Of a DNA stretch of 64,000 bases, positions 43,196 through 55,342 are shown piece after piece. Numbering within the stretch: the stretch's first letter is position 1; the number at the start of each line of letters is the position of its first letter. Where the stretch lies: positions 20,676 through 84,675 of the forward strand of contig WSUB01000171.1 of the NCBI GenBank assembly GCA_019633425.1, in the 5' to 3' direction. Below the pieces are notes generated by a model, which had not been told where the DNA came from, searched no databases, and saw nothing but the letters and a program-made list of their open reading frames with translations. This DNA is from Tulasnella sp. 424 (lineage: Eukaryota; Basidiomycota; Agaricomycetes; Cantharellales; Tulasnellaceae). A program made the position numbers and the translations under genes.

Positions 43196-44065
43196 ATTCC
43201 TTTTGACTGTTCCCTATGTCCTTGATTCCAACCTGTTTCCCGTTTCTTTGGCTTCTTTTCGTTGCGAGGTTCCGCTTACATTTAGCTTCTGAATGCAATG
43301 TCGAACGTACTCCCTAACGACTACTGTAGTACCTGTAGTGACGTAGTCTGCTTGTACCATGCACGCGTTGGAGCTTTGCCATTCAGGCCGCCGCCGCCCG
43401 ATGGGTCGACCTCCGCCGATCTCGACGCACACGAGTTCCTCGTTACAGCGTTGATTTTCGATGTGGGTATGAGTTGACGATGCCCTCCGCGCCTCCGGTA
43501 AGCGGCGGTGCGTGTCTGACCCACCTCCTAGATCAAAGCCCCTGTCCTGATACGTCTGAGGTCACTGCCTACACCTGAGTATATCATGCTCGCTCAGCCG
43601 ATGTTGATCGCTCGATTCTTGATGAGCAAATTATTGAGTTGACGATAAACTCTCCTTATTACACCGGCGGGTGTCCGCACGTGCCTGGCCCGCCCCCTAA
43701 ATCGAAGTTCGCATCGTGATTGTTCAGATATCGCTACCTATATCTGAGCAAATTTGCCCCGCCTATGCTCGCTCAGCCAATGTCGGTCGCTCAACCGGCA
43801 CAATCGAGACGGTTGCCCCTGTGTCGCCGCTTGGACCATTTTCTCCCCTAGTAGCCCTCCTCTTCACATGCACCTCACTTTCTCCCCCTCCCAATCCCAA
43901 ACGGCTAATCTCTCCAGCATCCTTCTCCGCGATTTTGAACTTCGCCTGTACTTGCCTTCGCAAATCCACTCTCACCTCTACTTCGTGTCCTTTTTTTCAC
44001 AGTGCTTGCTTTCCTTTGCTTTAGTACGAGCTTGGACTGATCATTTCTCCCAGGTTTTGCCTTCA
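43196..44065 (+). other. Region upstream of the Helitron gene with an internal direct repeat
   Basis: Two related stretches, about 43505-43612 and 43672-43790, share tatgctcgctcagccaatg-like text and cctgagta/ctgagcaa motifs. The last 250 bases before 44066 are C/T-rich. The left Helitron end may lie here but was not identified. Confidence 0.4.
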
Positions 44066-47000
44066 ATGACGCTCTCCCCCAGCACACCTCCTGATATCCC
44101 CATGGCCACAGTTGATTCCGACCCACCTGCATTGCTCTGCGACCGAGTCGGTGAGTGTTGCTGCTTGTTGCAATTGACTGCTTGTTACTTACACTGTCTT
44201 GCTACTTTTACTTGGGGTTTACGTTCCTCTCAATACTACTGTCTTCGCTGTTCTCACCGTCTTTACTGTTCATGTGTTCGTTCGCGTAACCAGACCTTGC
44301 TCGTCTTGTGCCCAATCCTCCGCCTCGTTATCTTCCCTTCCTTGCAAAGGAATCGTCTTGGTCTACTTCTGTGCTATATCTGACTGATCCGGCGGCGTAT
44401 ATTCCCGGACATCCTTGGCTCGTGCCGCCCGACAGACTTAATACGCATTTCAAATTTGTTAAGGCTTTCCGTTCGCTTCCTTCTCTGCTCTCCGACTTCC
44501 CTACCAGAAACGAGTCTATGTTTCTTGTCCACCCGCTCTCCTTGCGACAGATTCTTGTTTCGTACAAACATCTTCGGCTTCAGGATATGGTGTCGATACT
44601 GCAGTGTCTGCACGTCTATGTTGGAAGCAACGCTCTTAAAGAAAACGTATCCGCTCGCCTATTTGATTTGCAGGACTCAAAGGCCAACCTCCTCTACCTG
44701 TTTGAATTTCGGACTCAGCGGCGTTTTTCGAACCACAGATCCCCTCAGTCAAAGAAAGCTTTGGGTAAACGACGAATCCCCGACTCGCCTCAGGTAGTCT
44801 CTGCACCTTCGCGCCGCAAGCTGGCGTCCTCTCCATTGCAAACCAAGCAGAGTGAACCTCATTTGGCCGCCTCCTCTGATGCAATCGGCTCTTTCCCTTA
44901 CATTTGTCCCAAGTCCAGGAAGCGTCAGATAATTGAGAATTTCCAAAGTCGTATACATCCTTCGGCCTGGAAGGTCACGCCGTGCGCTTCGTGTGCAGTT
45001 GCTTGTTCCCCTGCAGAGTTTTCGGTGGTGCAACCGGACTTGGTCGATTTTACTCTGCTTCGAAACCTAGCAATTCCGTCTGAACTCATGCCTACAGAGT
45101 ACGACCTCGACGCTTATGATCAAGCCATTCTCTATCCGCCGGGCATGTTGGACTTGCAGAACCGTGCTGCGATAAACTTATGTGGCCCCTGTAAATCTTA
45201 CCTCACTGGCGACAGGCCGCGTGTTCCGGAGTTTGCCCTTGCCAACTTCTACTATTTTGCACGTGAACGACTTCCTGATGATGTAAAGGAGGCTTTTGCT
45301 AAGGCGTCGCCCTGTGATTTGCAGTTAGTATCTCGATGCCGTGCGAGCAACATTACATTCAGATTCACTGAGTCGATTGGAAGTAACCAGTTCGGCCAGC
45401 CTACCTCTACATCCCAGTTTTTCTGTAGGGGGAACACCATAATCCTCCCCCAGGATCCTGATGGCGTTCGCAATGTATTACCGCCGTCTCCTGACGATAT
45501 AAACAAGGCTGTCTGCGCTCTTTTTGTCTCTCGAGAAAGGCCGTCTCTTCAGAACATTGCTCGACTTGGACCTGTGCTAGTTTCTAAACCAACTGTGAAG
45601 ACCCTTTTGGATTTTCTGCTGACTAAAAATCCCTTTTACCGTGATACCGGTACCAGGTTCAGTCAGCCGAATTACGACGCGCTTTTTGCACCCGAAGATG
45701 TGCATCGTCAGATAGCAATCCCCCAATCTGTCGAACTGGGTTTTCTTCAGCTGGATGAAGCTGTTAGGAGCTCGACGTCCGACTATACGGATCGGTATCA
45801 GTCTTTGGACAATTTACCCGACGAGTCAGATGAGTTGCTTATGGAGCCGATTGGCTATACAGACGGGGACCATACTCCTCAGAACTACACGGACATGAAA
45901 GTTAAGGCTCTTAGCTGGTGCCGACGAGGCCATGCTTTCATCAAATCGCAGGCCGGCTCCACTCCATTTTCAGACCGTGACGAAGCCTTCTTATCTTCTA
46001 CCTTTCCTCACCTGGATCCTTGGGGTCTGGTTGCACTGAACCATCCACATAGACAATATAAAACATCCTTGCTCCGTCAGGTTCAGCATCTCTTGAGGCT
46101 TCATAACTCCCCGTTTGAACGCGACCCGGCTTTTGCCTTCATTCTTTGGAACATTATCCAGCGAAGTGAAGTGAATAAGTGTATGAACTTCCGAGTGAAA
46201 GCAAGCCAGCGCGATTCGATCATCAAGGACATACTTTCATTCCCCCCTGAAACCCTTGATCAGCTCAGTGAGAAATGGCGACTCGATCCATCGGCCCGTC
46301 CCACAACTCCAGACGAAAAGAAGATATTCCGTGTTCTGCGGAAGCTGCGACACGTAGGGAGTAATCTGAAAGGGTCCGCCGCCCAGAAGATCTGTCTGCG
46401 GAACGAAATCCGCGCGCTGATTAATACGCTAGGAACCCCAGCTCTTTTTGTAACTCTGAACCCTGCAGATGTCCACCATCCACTGGTTCGGATTCTCGCA
46501 GGCTCTGATGACTCTGCTGTTTCTCACCTTGAGAGAGGACTCCCTTTACCGGAATATGACAAGCAACAACGGGCAGTGCTGGTTGCGCAGCACCCTGCAG
46601 CGGCCGCTCAGTTCTTCGATATCATAATTTCAGCGTTTGTTAACACCATTCTGTGTCCAAAGGATGGACCTGGCTTGTTTGGTAAATGCAACGGATACTA
46701 CGGTACTGTCGAGGCCCAAGGTAAGGGCACATTGCATTTACATATGCTCATCTGGCTTGATGGCCACCCCAATCCCCAAGCCATGCGTGACAAGTTTGAA
46801 GACGATCCTACCTTTAAGGATGCAGTTTTTAAGTGGCTGGACGATACCATTGCTACATCGACCCCTGGTTCTGACGACGTCGTCAGCCTCGACACCGAGT
46901 CGCGACCCACCTTTCCTAAGGACGAACCTGACCCTCGCTCGGTCTTAGCGCCACAGGCTGCCGACTTCGATGACATTGACGCATTCCAGACCGCCTTCGA

Positions 47001-50000
47001 TGAATTTCTATCGAAACTTGTCCTGCGTACTAACTGGCATGTTCATTCAGATACCTGCTGGAAAAAACTGAAGCGCGGTCAAGCGCGCGATGACGCTCAT
47101 TGTCGTCTTGGTATGGATGGTTCAACCCGGAAATCCGCATCGCTTGATCCAGACTCTGGATCTATTCTGTATCGGAGGCTTCATCCTCGCATAAACAACT
47201 ACAATCCGACGACACTCCATGCGATCCAAAGCAACATGGATATCAAACATATCGGTTCCGGGGAAGCGGCTAAAGCATGTCTCTATTATGTCACAGACTA
47301 CATAACAAAATTTTCACTCCCAGTCCACTCCGGACTTGCTGCCCTTTCCTATGCAATTAAACGCAATAACGAGAAATTTGATAATGCTCAGTCGGCCTCT
47401 GCTGAAGTAATGGAAAGAAGCCTTCTAACCAAAAGTGTTAACGCGATGATGGCGCGTTTGGAAATATCTCACCAGCAGGTTATGAGTTACCTTGTTGGAG
47501 GCGGAGATCACTACACCAGCCACTCGTTTCGAAATCTGTACTGGGGTGAAGTGGATCGTCACATCCGTAGATTGGAAAAACAACGAGACACGACCGACCC
47601 GCCTGTGCCAATGCAAGACGATGACGACGATGACTCCCCGACTAGGGGATCAGAGCAGTTCGAACCTGAAGTCGTCATAACCCTCAAGGACAAATCCGTC
47701 ACGGCGACGAACCAGCTCCTTGACTACACATTGCGACCTTCCGATGATGATTTCTCAGCCTTATCAATCTGGGACTATGTCTCTCAAACTGAGAAGGTGC
47801 CCATTCCTAATGATAGCAAGTGTACAAATAATGCTGGGCGGAGGTCCAAACAACGGAATGCTTTTATGTCCTCCCACCCACAGCATGAGAGTCATGTCGT
47901 TCGGCGGAGAAGTCCTTTGGTTCCTGTCCTTCTCGGTCCCACTATCCCACGTGATACAACTCCTGAAGAGATGGAGTCTTGGTGTCGTGCTATGTTGATC
48001 CTTTTTAAGCCTTGGCGCTGTCTCGATGACCTCAAAACCATCGGCCAGTCGTGGAAGGACGCATTCGAGCAGTCAGAATTCACCGAGGATGCTCTCCGCA
48101 TCATGCACAATATCAATGTGCTTCATGAGTGTAAGGATGCCCGAACTACGTACGATGAACAACGTCGTGCAGGCAAAGTAACGGTTGACCTCATTCCCGG
48201 AGTTTATATGTCAGAGGAGCCTGACATGCCGGGAGTGGACCTGGAGGATGCTCTGCTACAAGACGATTCCTTGGACGCGCAATCTGATGTCGATGACGAT
48301 GATGCACCTGACGAAGATCCAAGCGGGGCCGTTGGTCCGAGAACGTCCACATCTCTCGATCCAGAGGTCCAGCGAGCCATCGCACTCATGGAGCTACGGT
48401 CAAAAGAATACGTTATGTCGCAGCAGCCCCCCGATGAGTGTTTCCCCTTCAGCTTAGCATCTGCCGATGACTACGCCAATATAGCATCGTATACTGACTA
48501 TATGAAGTCCTTGAAACGAACCGGAAAGCCTCAGCTTTCGTACTGTACTCCACCCTCTCGGCGAGACTTCTCCGACGCTGCCGCGACAGCCGCGAACGTG
48601 GCGATCGATAGTGTCGCCGAATTCCACACCATGCATGAGAGAATCGATGTTGTCAGTCAGAGTACGAATGCAACTTCTCCAATCGAGGAGATTGCGGCCA
48701 TCGAATCTGAATTTGGCTTTTGCAACAATCCCGAACAAAGCCGAGCCTTCCGGATCGTTGCTGAGCACATGCTTTCTGAGAAAAATATCTCAGAACAACT
48801 TCTCATGTACCTTGGGGGAGTTGGTGGCACTGGGAAAAGCCACGTAATCAACGCTATAGTTGAATTGTTTCGAAGGTGCGGAGTAGCCGAATCACTGAGG
48901 CTGAGTGCGCCCACAGGTATCGCTGCCGTACTAATCAGAGGCCACACCATTCACTCCTTAACCCTACTACCCAAGAGTGTGCATCGGAATGATCCAGCGA
49001 AACTCGAGGATTTGTGGCGTGATGTTCGATGGCTGATTATCGATGAAATATCGATGATATCAGCAAAACTTCTTAGTGAAATATCGCATCAGATCTGCAT
49101 AGCCAAAGGCTCAAATCCAATGGTGTCAGGAAAACCTTTTGGTGGTGTGAACGTGTTATTTTCAGGTGATTTCGGACAGCTTCGTCCCGTGAAAGCCAAG
49201 TCTCTCTTCAGCCACGACCTCGTCAGAAAGATTACAATCAATACAGCGCAGACTCCGAACGGGCAATCCGGCCTCTACGGAGCTTTTCTATGGCGCTCCA
49301 TCAATAGGCATGTGGAACTGCGCAAGAATTGGAGGCACATGCACGACCCAAAGTACGCCAATCTGGTTGGAAGGGTGCGGATCGGAAGGGCCTGGCAAGG
49401 TCGCAGGAAGCATCTCGACGAGCAAAAAGGTTGTGGATCAAACTATAAGAGACCAGACTGGGATGTTCTCTTAACGCGGACCCTCGACCAACTAAGTCAT
49501 CAAAAAGGTGGTGTGGAGGGGTTTGCAGATGCCCCGTTCATCGTCGCCCGCAAAAGCGTCCGTGATTCTCTAAATAACATGAGAATTACGGAGTTTGCAA
49601 ACGCTACAGGCCAAGGAATCGAATACATGGTCGCCAGGGATAAAATTGGCAAACGCTTCGTGACTCAAACGGAACGGGCCCGGTTAATCCGCTTGAATTC
49701 CAGTACGACCAACGACTCTCTTGGAGTTTTACCACTGGTTCCAGGGATGAAGGTTATGATCACCGAGAACGTAGCTTTAGCTCAGAGCGTTGTAAACGGA
49801 GCTGAAGGTACCCTCGTTAGCGTTAAGTACAAAACCGATTCCAGTGGAAACAAAGTCGCCGTCTGTGCTTTCGTCAAGATCCCTGGCTCGGGGGTTAAAA
49901 TAGACGGTTTACAGGAAGATGTTGTTCCGATCGTACCAACTTCCACTCAGTTCACGTACGTGTCGCCTCAAGGAGCGAAATTCCATATCTCTCGGTCCCA

Positions 50001-50433
50001 GCTTCCCCTCCTCCCAGCATACGCGTACACCGATTACAAAGCTCAAGGCCGAACCCTGGAGAAAGCCATTGTAGACTTGGCTGACTGCAATTCACTGCAA
50101 AGTGTATATGTGATGCTTTCACGGGTGAGGACTCTGCACGGGCTCGCAATCCTACGGTGGTTCAAGTCAACAAAGCTCTACCAGAATCTTCAGGAGGAGT
50201 TCCGGCATGAGTTTAGCCGTCTGCGAAAATTGCATGATGATACCGAGCAATGGTTCCATACCCGCAAGCCTTTCACAGTCGTCGATGTGGATAGGCAAAC
50301 ACTGCTCAAGTGGCAGACTGTATCGGAGATGCGAAACGGACAAAGTGTGTCAAGCACCCCGTTGCAAAGTGGACCGTTCCACTCACCCATCTCGACATCC
50401 CACTTTCACCCCGCAGGTGACCTCGGGGCCTAA
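44066..50433 (+). CDS. Helitron Rep-helicase (2,074 aa)
   Basis: Two exons: 44066-44150 and 44294-50433. The intron supplies an ATG start and joins in frame (CDRV|DLARLVPNPPPR). The N-terminal part has Cys pairs (CASCAVACSP, CGPCKSYL) that may bind zinc. The rolling-circle Rep domain follows: LFVTLNPADVHHPL, the HUH motif LHLHMLIWL at His843 and His845, and the Tyr motif YYVTDYITK (Tyr1026/1027/1031). A Pif1-type SF1B helicase forms the end: Walker A GGVGGTGKS at about 1536, LIIDEISMIS, FSGDFGQLRPV, and YTDYKAQGRTLEKA with VMLSRVRTLHGL. Rep nicks and joins single strands during rolling-circle transposition. No stop or frameshift was found over more than 6 kb, so the element is young or still autonomous. 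Confidence 0.93.
44066..50433 (+). mobile_element. Helitron (core shown, termini not located)
   Basis: The intact Rep-helicase defines an autonomous-type Helitron. Helitrons usually start TC, end CTRR after a short hairpin, and insert between A and T. A convincing CTRR end was not found in the 160 bp between this ORF and the next gene, so the element may extend beyond 50433 and even include the gene at 50594. Confidence 0.8.
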
Positions 50434-50593
50434 CGATGCAATCGAGCGACGCTTTGGACTCCAAAGATGGCTTCGGATAAACAAAGGCGGTCAATGCGCC
50501 TCCCTTTGAGCCATATATGAACCCCTCCGACCGACGAATTCCCTCGACGACTCCACCCCACTCTCCACTCCACTTGCGACCTCGAAATCGACA

Positions 50594-51676
50594 ATGTCCC
50601 TCATCTGTGACGCGCACAACAAATTCCTTCTCGACAAATGGGGCATTGAGGATATTCGACTTCACGATGATTTCAAGACGAAGGCCGATTCGACAGCGCT
50701 CTGGGAAATAGTCCCAAGTACCTCCGATGTTGAAGCTTTGGCCAAATGGTTTGTCGTGAAGATGGTCGACAATCCGACAGACTCTACCCGACGCTTCAAA
50801 GTCTATCATTCGAGGGAAGGGAGTGCGCCAGAGGACCCAGATTATGAAATCGAAATCCGACTCCAGGGCGTGTTGTCCTCGTTCAACTTTGCCAGAGGCG
50901 GGAACTGGTCTGGGTGCGTAGGCCTTATTTACGTCCTTCCGTACACCACTTACGTATCTCCGCATAGCGCCAATGGGGACCGCTGCAAAGCCAAACAATT
51001 TGTCGAGCTTCAAGATTTCGGCTCCACCGAGGCATGGCAAGCTCAGTCCCAGACTCTTGCAGACCTCCGATACTATGTCCTGCGCAACGTCCCTGGAGGT
51101 CACGCAGCGACTGTGCCTCGTGAGTTGGGTCCACGCAAGCGCCTCTTCGTGAATCGCCGTGCTTTCACCAAGGTGACGACCGCACTCCGTCATGCATACA
51201 CCCGGACTCATGCGCCCTTCGAACGTTTCAATAGCAATGGGAAAGCGGCGTCGGGTCTCGAAAGGCCCTTCCCAGATGGGTGTTCAGCGACAGCCCCCAA
51301 TTCTTCAAGAGATCGCAGAACGGGGAGTTGGAACATGCCACCCACGAAGAGTTTCAGATCGGCGACTTTGTCGATGTTGTCGCCACACTAGAAATCGTAA
51401 CTTTGAAGGATAAAGCACAGGTCCACCTCACTCTTCAGAGCGTCACTCTTCTCAAGGATCAGGCCCGACTTAAATTGGTACGAAACCGCCCTCGATCTCT
51501 TGTGATATGCCTGCCTCATTTTGGTTCCGCTTCAGCACGCCAAACCCGATACGTCCTCTGAGGCGACTGCGTCTAGTGGCAGTTCTATGCCGATGCGCCA
51601 TGGACGAGCACGCGTTGCTAAGAGCGCTGGCTCTGCTCAACCTCAACATCCCGATGATACTGATATGCAATCGTAG
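50594..51676 (+). CDS. Family B gene 1: protein of unknown function with GD-type beta module (320 aa)
   Basis: Three exons: 50594-51172, 51235-51477, 51536-51676; the 62-nt and 58-nt introns restore an otherwise broken frame. An extra 54-nt intron at about 50916-50969 (gtgcgt to catag) would also be in frame, so the protein may be 18 residues shorter. The N-terminal half is beta-rich (YEIEIRLQGVLSSFNF). Near the C-terminus is EEFQIGDFVDVVATLEIV with VHLTLQSVTLLKD, resembling a module common in uncharacterised Agaricomycete proteins. The tail is basic and Ser-rich. No enzyme motif is seen; an OB- or SH3-like binding fold is a guess. It starts 160 bp after the Helitron stop codon, on the same strand. 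Confidence 0.65.
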
Positions 51677-51902
51677 AAATACCCTACGCCCGTACGGGCC
51701 TTTCGTCCTATTGACTTGACGATCATGTCTTTATCATTTTCGTTCGTACATTACCGTTATATATTGGATGCCGTGCCCTCCATGCCTGGAAAATCAAGAG
51801 CCAAACACTTGAACGTCCGCATTATGGCGTCTAGCCTACGTTACATCGCTCAAAACCGTCTTGGTCCCTTTCATGTTCTTCGTCACTAATCGATTGCTTC
51901 CC

Positions 51903-52698
51903 TCACTCTTCGTCCGCCTCTTCGTCCTTCTCCCTACGGCTTCCCTGCTCGTTGCGGACGGGCATCGGTTTCGTTTCCTCGTCCGCTGAAGGAGTAGCTC
52001 TGGATTGTTCCGGTTGTGGTACCTGCTCCCTGGGGTGTCGCACACGACGCTTCGACGTTTCGGCGGTTGAGGGTGGTACAAGACTCCCCCCTTCCACGAG
52101 GAAGCGCAAAACATCGGATTCCCATAACCGGTTAATGGGGATGTGCTTGCCGGGTTGCTTCAGTGTTCCAGCGCGCTGCATGACGACTACGCCGCCACGA
52201 AATGGTCGGCGGCCTCCGCCTTCCAGTGAGATCGCGCGATTGATAGGTGCTTCATCATGCTGAGATACGAAGGCCTCAAACAAGCAAGGCAGTTTTCTTC
52301 TTTGGTCGAGGATTTCAAAGGTGTAGCTTGTGAAAGGGGGTTGAACAATGTGCTCGATGTGAACGGAGCACAGCTTGAACTCTTTGCTATCCTTGGCGGA
52401 ATTGGGTGGCCCACGGTAATCGAGAGGGATATACACCTCGATGGGCATCGTAATCCAGGGGACGAAGGCGAGCGCTTGGACTATGTCGTGAGTCGTTTGT
52501 TGTTGGCGCTCACGCGCAATTTTCTATGAGCCGGTGAGCGGAATCCCTTATTTCCATGTCGCTGAATGAGTGCCTGACCTGCCTCAAGTCTTGGGCCAAT
52601 GCGGTTTCCATTTGGGCTTCTACGGAATGAAATACGAAGAGAACGAAGGCAGTGGTCTGTAACGTTCGACACTCACAGTCCCAAAGCTTATCCAACAT
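51903..52698 (-). CDS. Unrecognised protein with charged tail, possibly family B-related (246 aa)
   Basis: Two exons, in coding order: 52579-52698 and 51903-52523, joined by a 55-nt gtcagg...catag intron that gives LAQDLRQ|KIARERQQQ. The middle part reads MPIEVYIPLDYRGPP, then FEILDQRRKLPCLFEAFVS and RRPFRGGVVVMQRAG, and the C-terminus is Arg/Glu-rich (REKDEEADEE). Position beside family B gene 1 and the shared plan of a beta-rich body plus charged tail suggest relationship, but sequence similarity is weak. No function can be assigned. The 5' end is uncertain because another intron at 52624-52684 is possible but would introduce a stop. Confidence 0.5.
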
Positions 52699-53710
52699 TT
52701 CGTCTTGGACGGGCCAAGACTCGACTCCCCGTGCCAGCTCCGCTTTGACTTGGACTTCCTATATATACTGATATCCTCTCGTTCTCCACGACTCTGCTGA
52801 CACTGCTCTTTTTGGAGCTGCCTGTTCCTAGCTTTCGTGGACACACTATCATGAATTCGACGCTATGGATATTGCTTTGTCCCTCGCAGGCTTGCGTATA
52901 TATGAGAGCGCCCTCTCAAGCTCATTCGGCGTGCGGTTTCATTGTCCTGTCCACCCCTGCTTCCACTTGTCGACGATAACCACTCCTTTCGAAGCAGTCA
53001 CTCTTGCCACCAGCATCACTGGAAACATGGATTCGATTATTGATGCGGAGTTCGCCGGAATTACTGTCCATGCACGTGGTGCGGTCGTGATCCACATCCG
53101 ATTGGTAAGTCCATGGAACCAAAGCCTGATATATCGACCTTGTCTGACCACTTGATTGACCGCAGTATTTGTATGGAGCCAGAGGCGCTCGTACTCGCAT
53201 TCTCACGTGCCCGATTCGTCGGTCGAGCGAACCAATGTCTCGACGACATAGGATGCTTTTGATGTATCTGATCAGCTCCGTGCTGGACTCCCTATGAGCG
53301 GCGTCTGTGTCCCGTTCTATGGCTCCTGTATCGGGCCCACTTCGTTCTATTTCGCATGTTCTTATGCGTTTACATAATTTGATCTTGATCTGCCTGTAAT
53401 TGTAGCTTGTTGAGGTCAAATGAGCGTCTCAGCCCCCTAGGCGCTCTGCGAGCCTCTGTCGTCTGTTCGATACTGTGAACACCTTCACTTCGTTCTTGAG
53501 CAGACTGCGACGGACCTGCTGAGCGGGATCACCTGACCTGATTTCAGCCTGTCGCTTCGTCGGCTTTACCTTTGCCTTTGTACATCTGCCCAAAGCTTGC
53601 TTCTCGTCCCTCCTATTGCTCTTCCTCAAATACGGCTTCTTTTCCATGCCTGACGTCTCTGCCTGTACGACTCTTCGAACCTCACCTTCTCTTCGACTCG
53701 CTTTCACATC
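52699..53710. other. Intergenic with pyrimidine-rich stretch before family-A gene 2
   Basis: Holds the divergent upstream regions of the 52-kb gene (minus) and family-A gene 2 (plus). A TATA-like tatatata lies at about 52760-52767 for the minus-strand gene. Frames at 52865-53155 and 52922-53419 show no domain. Confidence 0.4.
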
Positions 53711-54906
53711 ATGTTGCCCGTTTTCACTCCAGCGTTTAACCACGCCGTGATCCCTGTAGTCAGCGTAGTAAGCATGGTTTGCTCTCTTATTCCTACAGTT
53801 TCTAATCTTCCTTCGTTCGGCTTCAGCTTTGCCTCTTTCTCTGTCTCATCCTCCCCCTCCTCCATTTCCTCCGAAGATACCTATATCACCCGTCTACTCG
53901 CGAACGTCCTTTCCGTCCCACGGCTGTTCTGCCCATCGAATGCTGGGATCTCATTCTCGACCAATGCAGCATACAAGATATCATTTCCTTCGCACGTACC
54001 TCTACTGCGTGCCGCCAATACGCATTCCCCTACCTCTCCCAACGCGTACGCAACGCCTTAAGCCCATGGTTTAAGGATCCTCTCGCTTTCCGCCACCAGC
54101 TCAAAAGACACAACGCCATCGTGTCCGGGTCCTTTGTCCTGGCATTGGCAACTACTCCATCCTGGATCCCCGGCGATCTCGACCTTTACGTCGGCTCTGC
54201 AGATGGATTCGAGGCGTTGTGCCAGTACTGCGAGAGCGAGGGATTCGAAGATGTAACACCACCACCACCTCTCGCATACGTCTCCGACGACCCCGATGAA
54301 ATTCCCAACACCCCTTCCCACTTCCACCCTTATATGCAGATACGAACCTACCGCCTGTTCGTCAAGACTGTCCGGGTCGGCTACCGGCTTACTGAGGTCT
54401 ACATTGACCTCATTCAAACAGAGTCACGTATCCCAGCACTCATCGTACGGGAGTTCCCCTTATCCTGCGTGATGAACTGGCTCACCGCCAACGACATCGT
54501 CATCACCTACCCCAGACTTACTTCCAGCAACATCGCTCTTTTACGCCCTCACGGCCGAAAGCCCCCAACTGGCACTCTCAAGATCAAGGAGGATGTCTGG
54601 CTCAATAAATACATCGACCGGGGCTTTCGCTTCGTGGAGAGCTCGAACATCGATGTTGCGCTCCCGCAGACGTGTGGGGAATCCTGTCCGTTTCTCATGC
54701 GAAACAGCCATGATGCCGCTTGTCTTCGGGTTACTTATGGCAGCGAGCAATGGACGGGCAACCATCAGGACGACCCTCTGCTGGCGTGGCCGGATAACGC
54801 GTACCTCCCCGCGTATCCCAATTGTCGTCATCCTAATTGTCCTCGTCGAACGTCCATAGCGTCTCGCATCAAGTCCATGGTACTCGCCGGGCTACAGGCT
54901 CAGTAG
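53711..54906 (+). CDS. Family A gene 2: F-box-like plus nucleotidyltransferase-like protein (378 aa)
   Basis: Two exons: 53711-53767 and 53827-54906. It aligns with family-A gene 1 throughout: hydrophobic N-terminal stretch (LCLFLCLILPLLHFL) then RR, FRPTAVLPIECWDLILDQC as F-box-like segment, IVSGSFVLALATTPSW, GDLDLYVGSADGF with D-x-D, VYIDLIQTES for the third acidic residue, MNWLTANDIVITYP, and the tail CGESCPFL with NCRHPNCPRR. The paralogue shows that the reading frame starts upstream of the in-frame GTG near 54121. Both putative metal-binding Asp pairs are kept, so if the fold is a nucleotidyltransferase it may be active. Target unknown. Confidence 0.72.
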
Positions 54907-55342
54907 CAGCAAGCATTTCATTGTATCTCTGTAGCATTCTTCCTGTAAATGGCGCGGGCATCTTCTCTTAACGAAGGTTACTTACTTTAATTGAACCGTA
55001 ATGTCGACTTGTGCGATCTCAGTAGCCCTCCTCATTCGAGTGGAGTGTTTTTAAGTTGCCGATTTTGGGGGAAGCAGCTGAGAAGAAATCCATGTGACAG
55101 ATGTCGCTCTGCGTTCGTAGAGACTACGACGACGGCGACTGCGACGGCATGGGCAAAAGATACTTTCGGCGGCGATCCCCTCCTCGTGTTCGTTTTGACC
55201 CAAAAATCATTCGGCTGATGCTTACAGCGGAGGACCATATTAGAAATGGGTTCCGCATTGTCCTGCTGTAACGCCCAAGCGCGCAAAACCACAAGCCTCT
55301 TTCCTCCTCCACACTGCACTTTGACCGCACACTATCACAAAA
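54907..55342. other. Intergenic between family-A genes 2 and 3
   Basis: No gene is supported. The last ~60 bases before 55343 are a plausible leader. Confidence 0.45.

Noticed and set aside
50452..50466. Hairpin ctttgg-act-ccaaag as a possible Helitron 3' terminus
   Set aside because: No CTRR within the expected distance after the hairpin and the stem is only 6 bp; insufficient.
50306..51211. 301-residue minus frame across the end of the Helitron and family B gene 1
   Set aside because: Opposite strand of two better supported genes; no domain seen.
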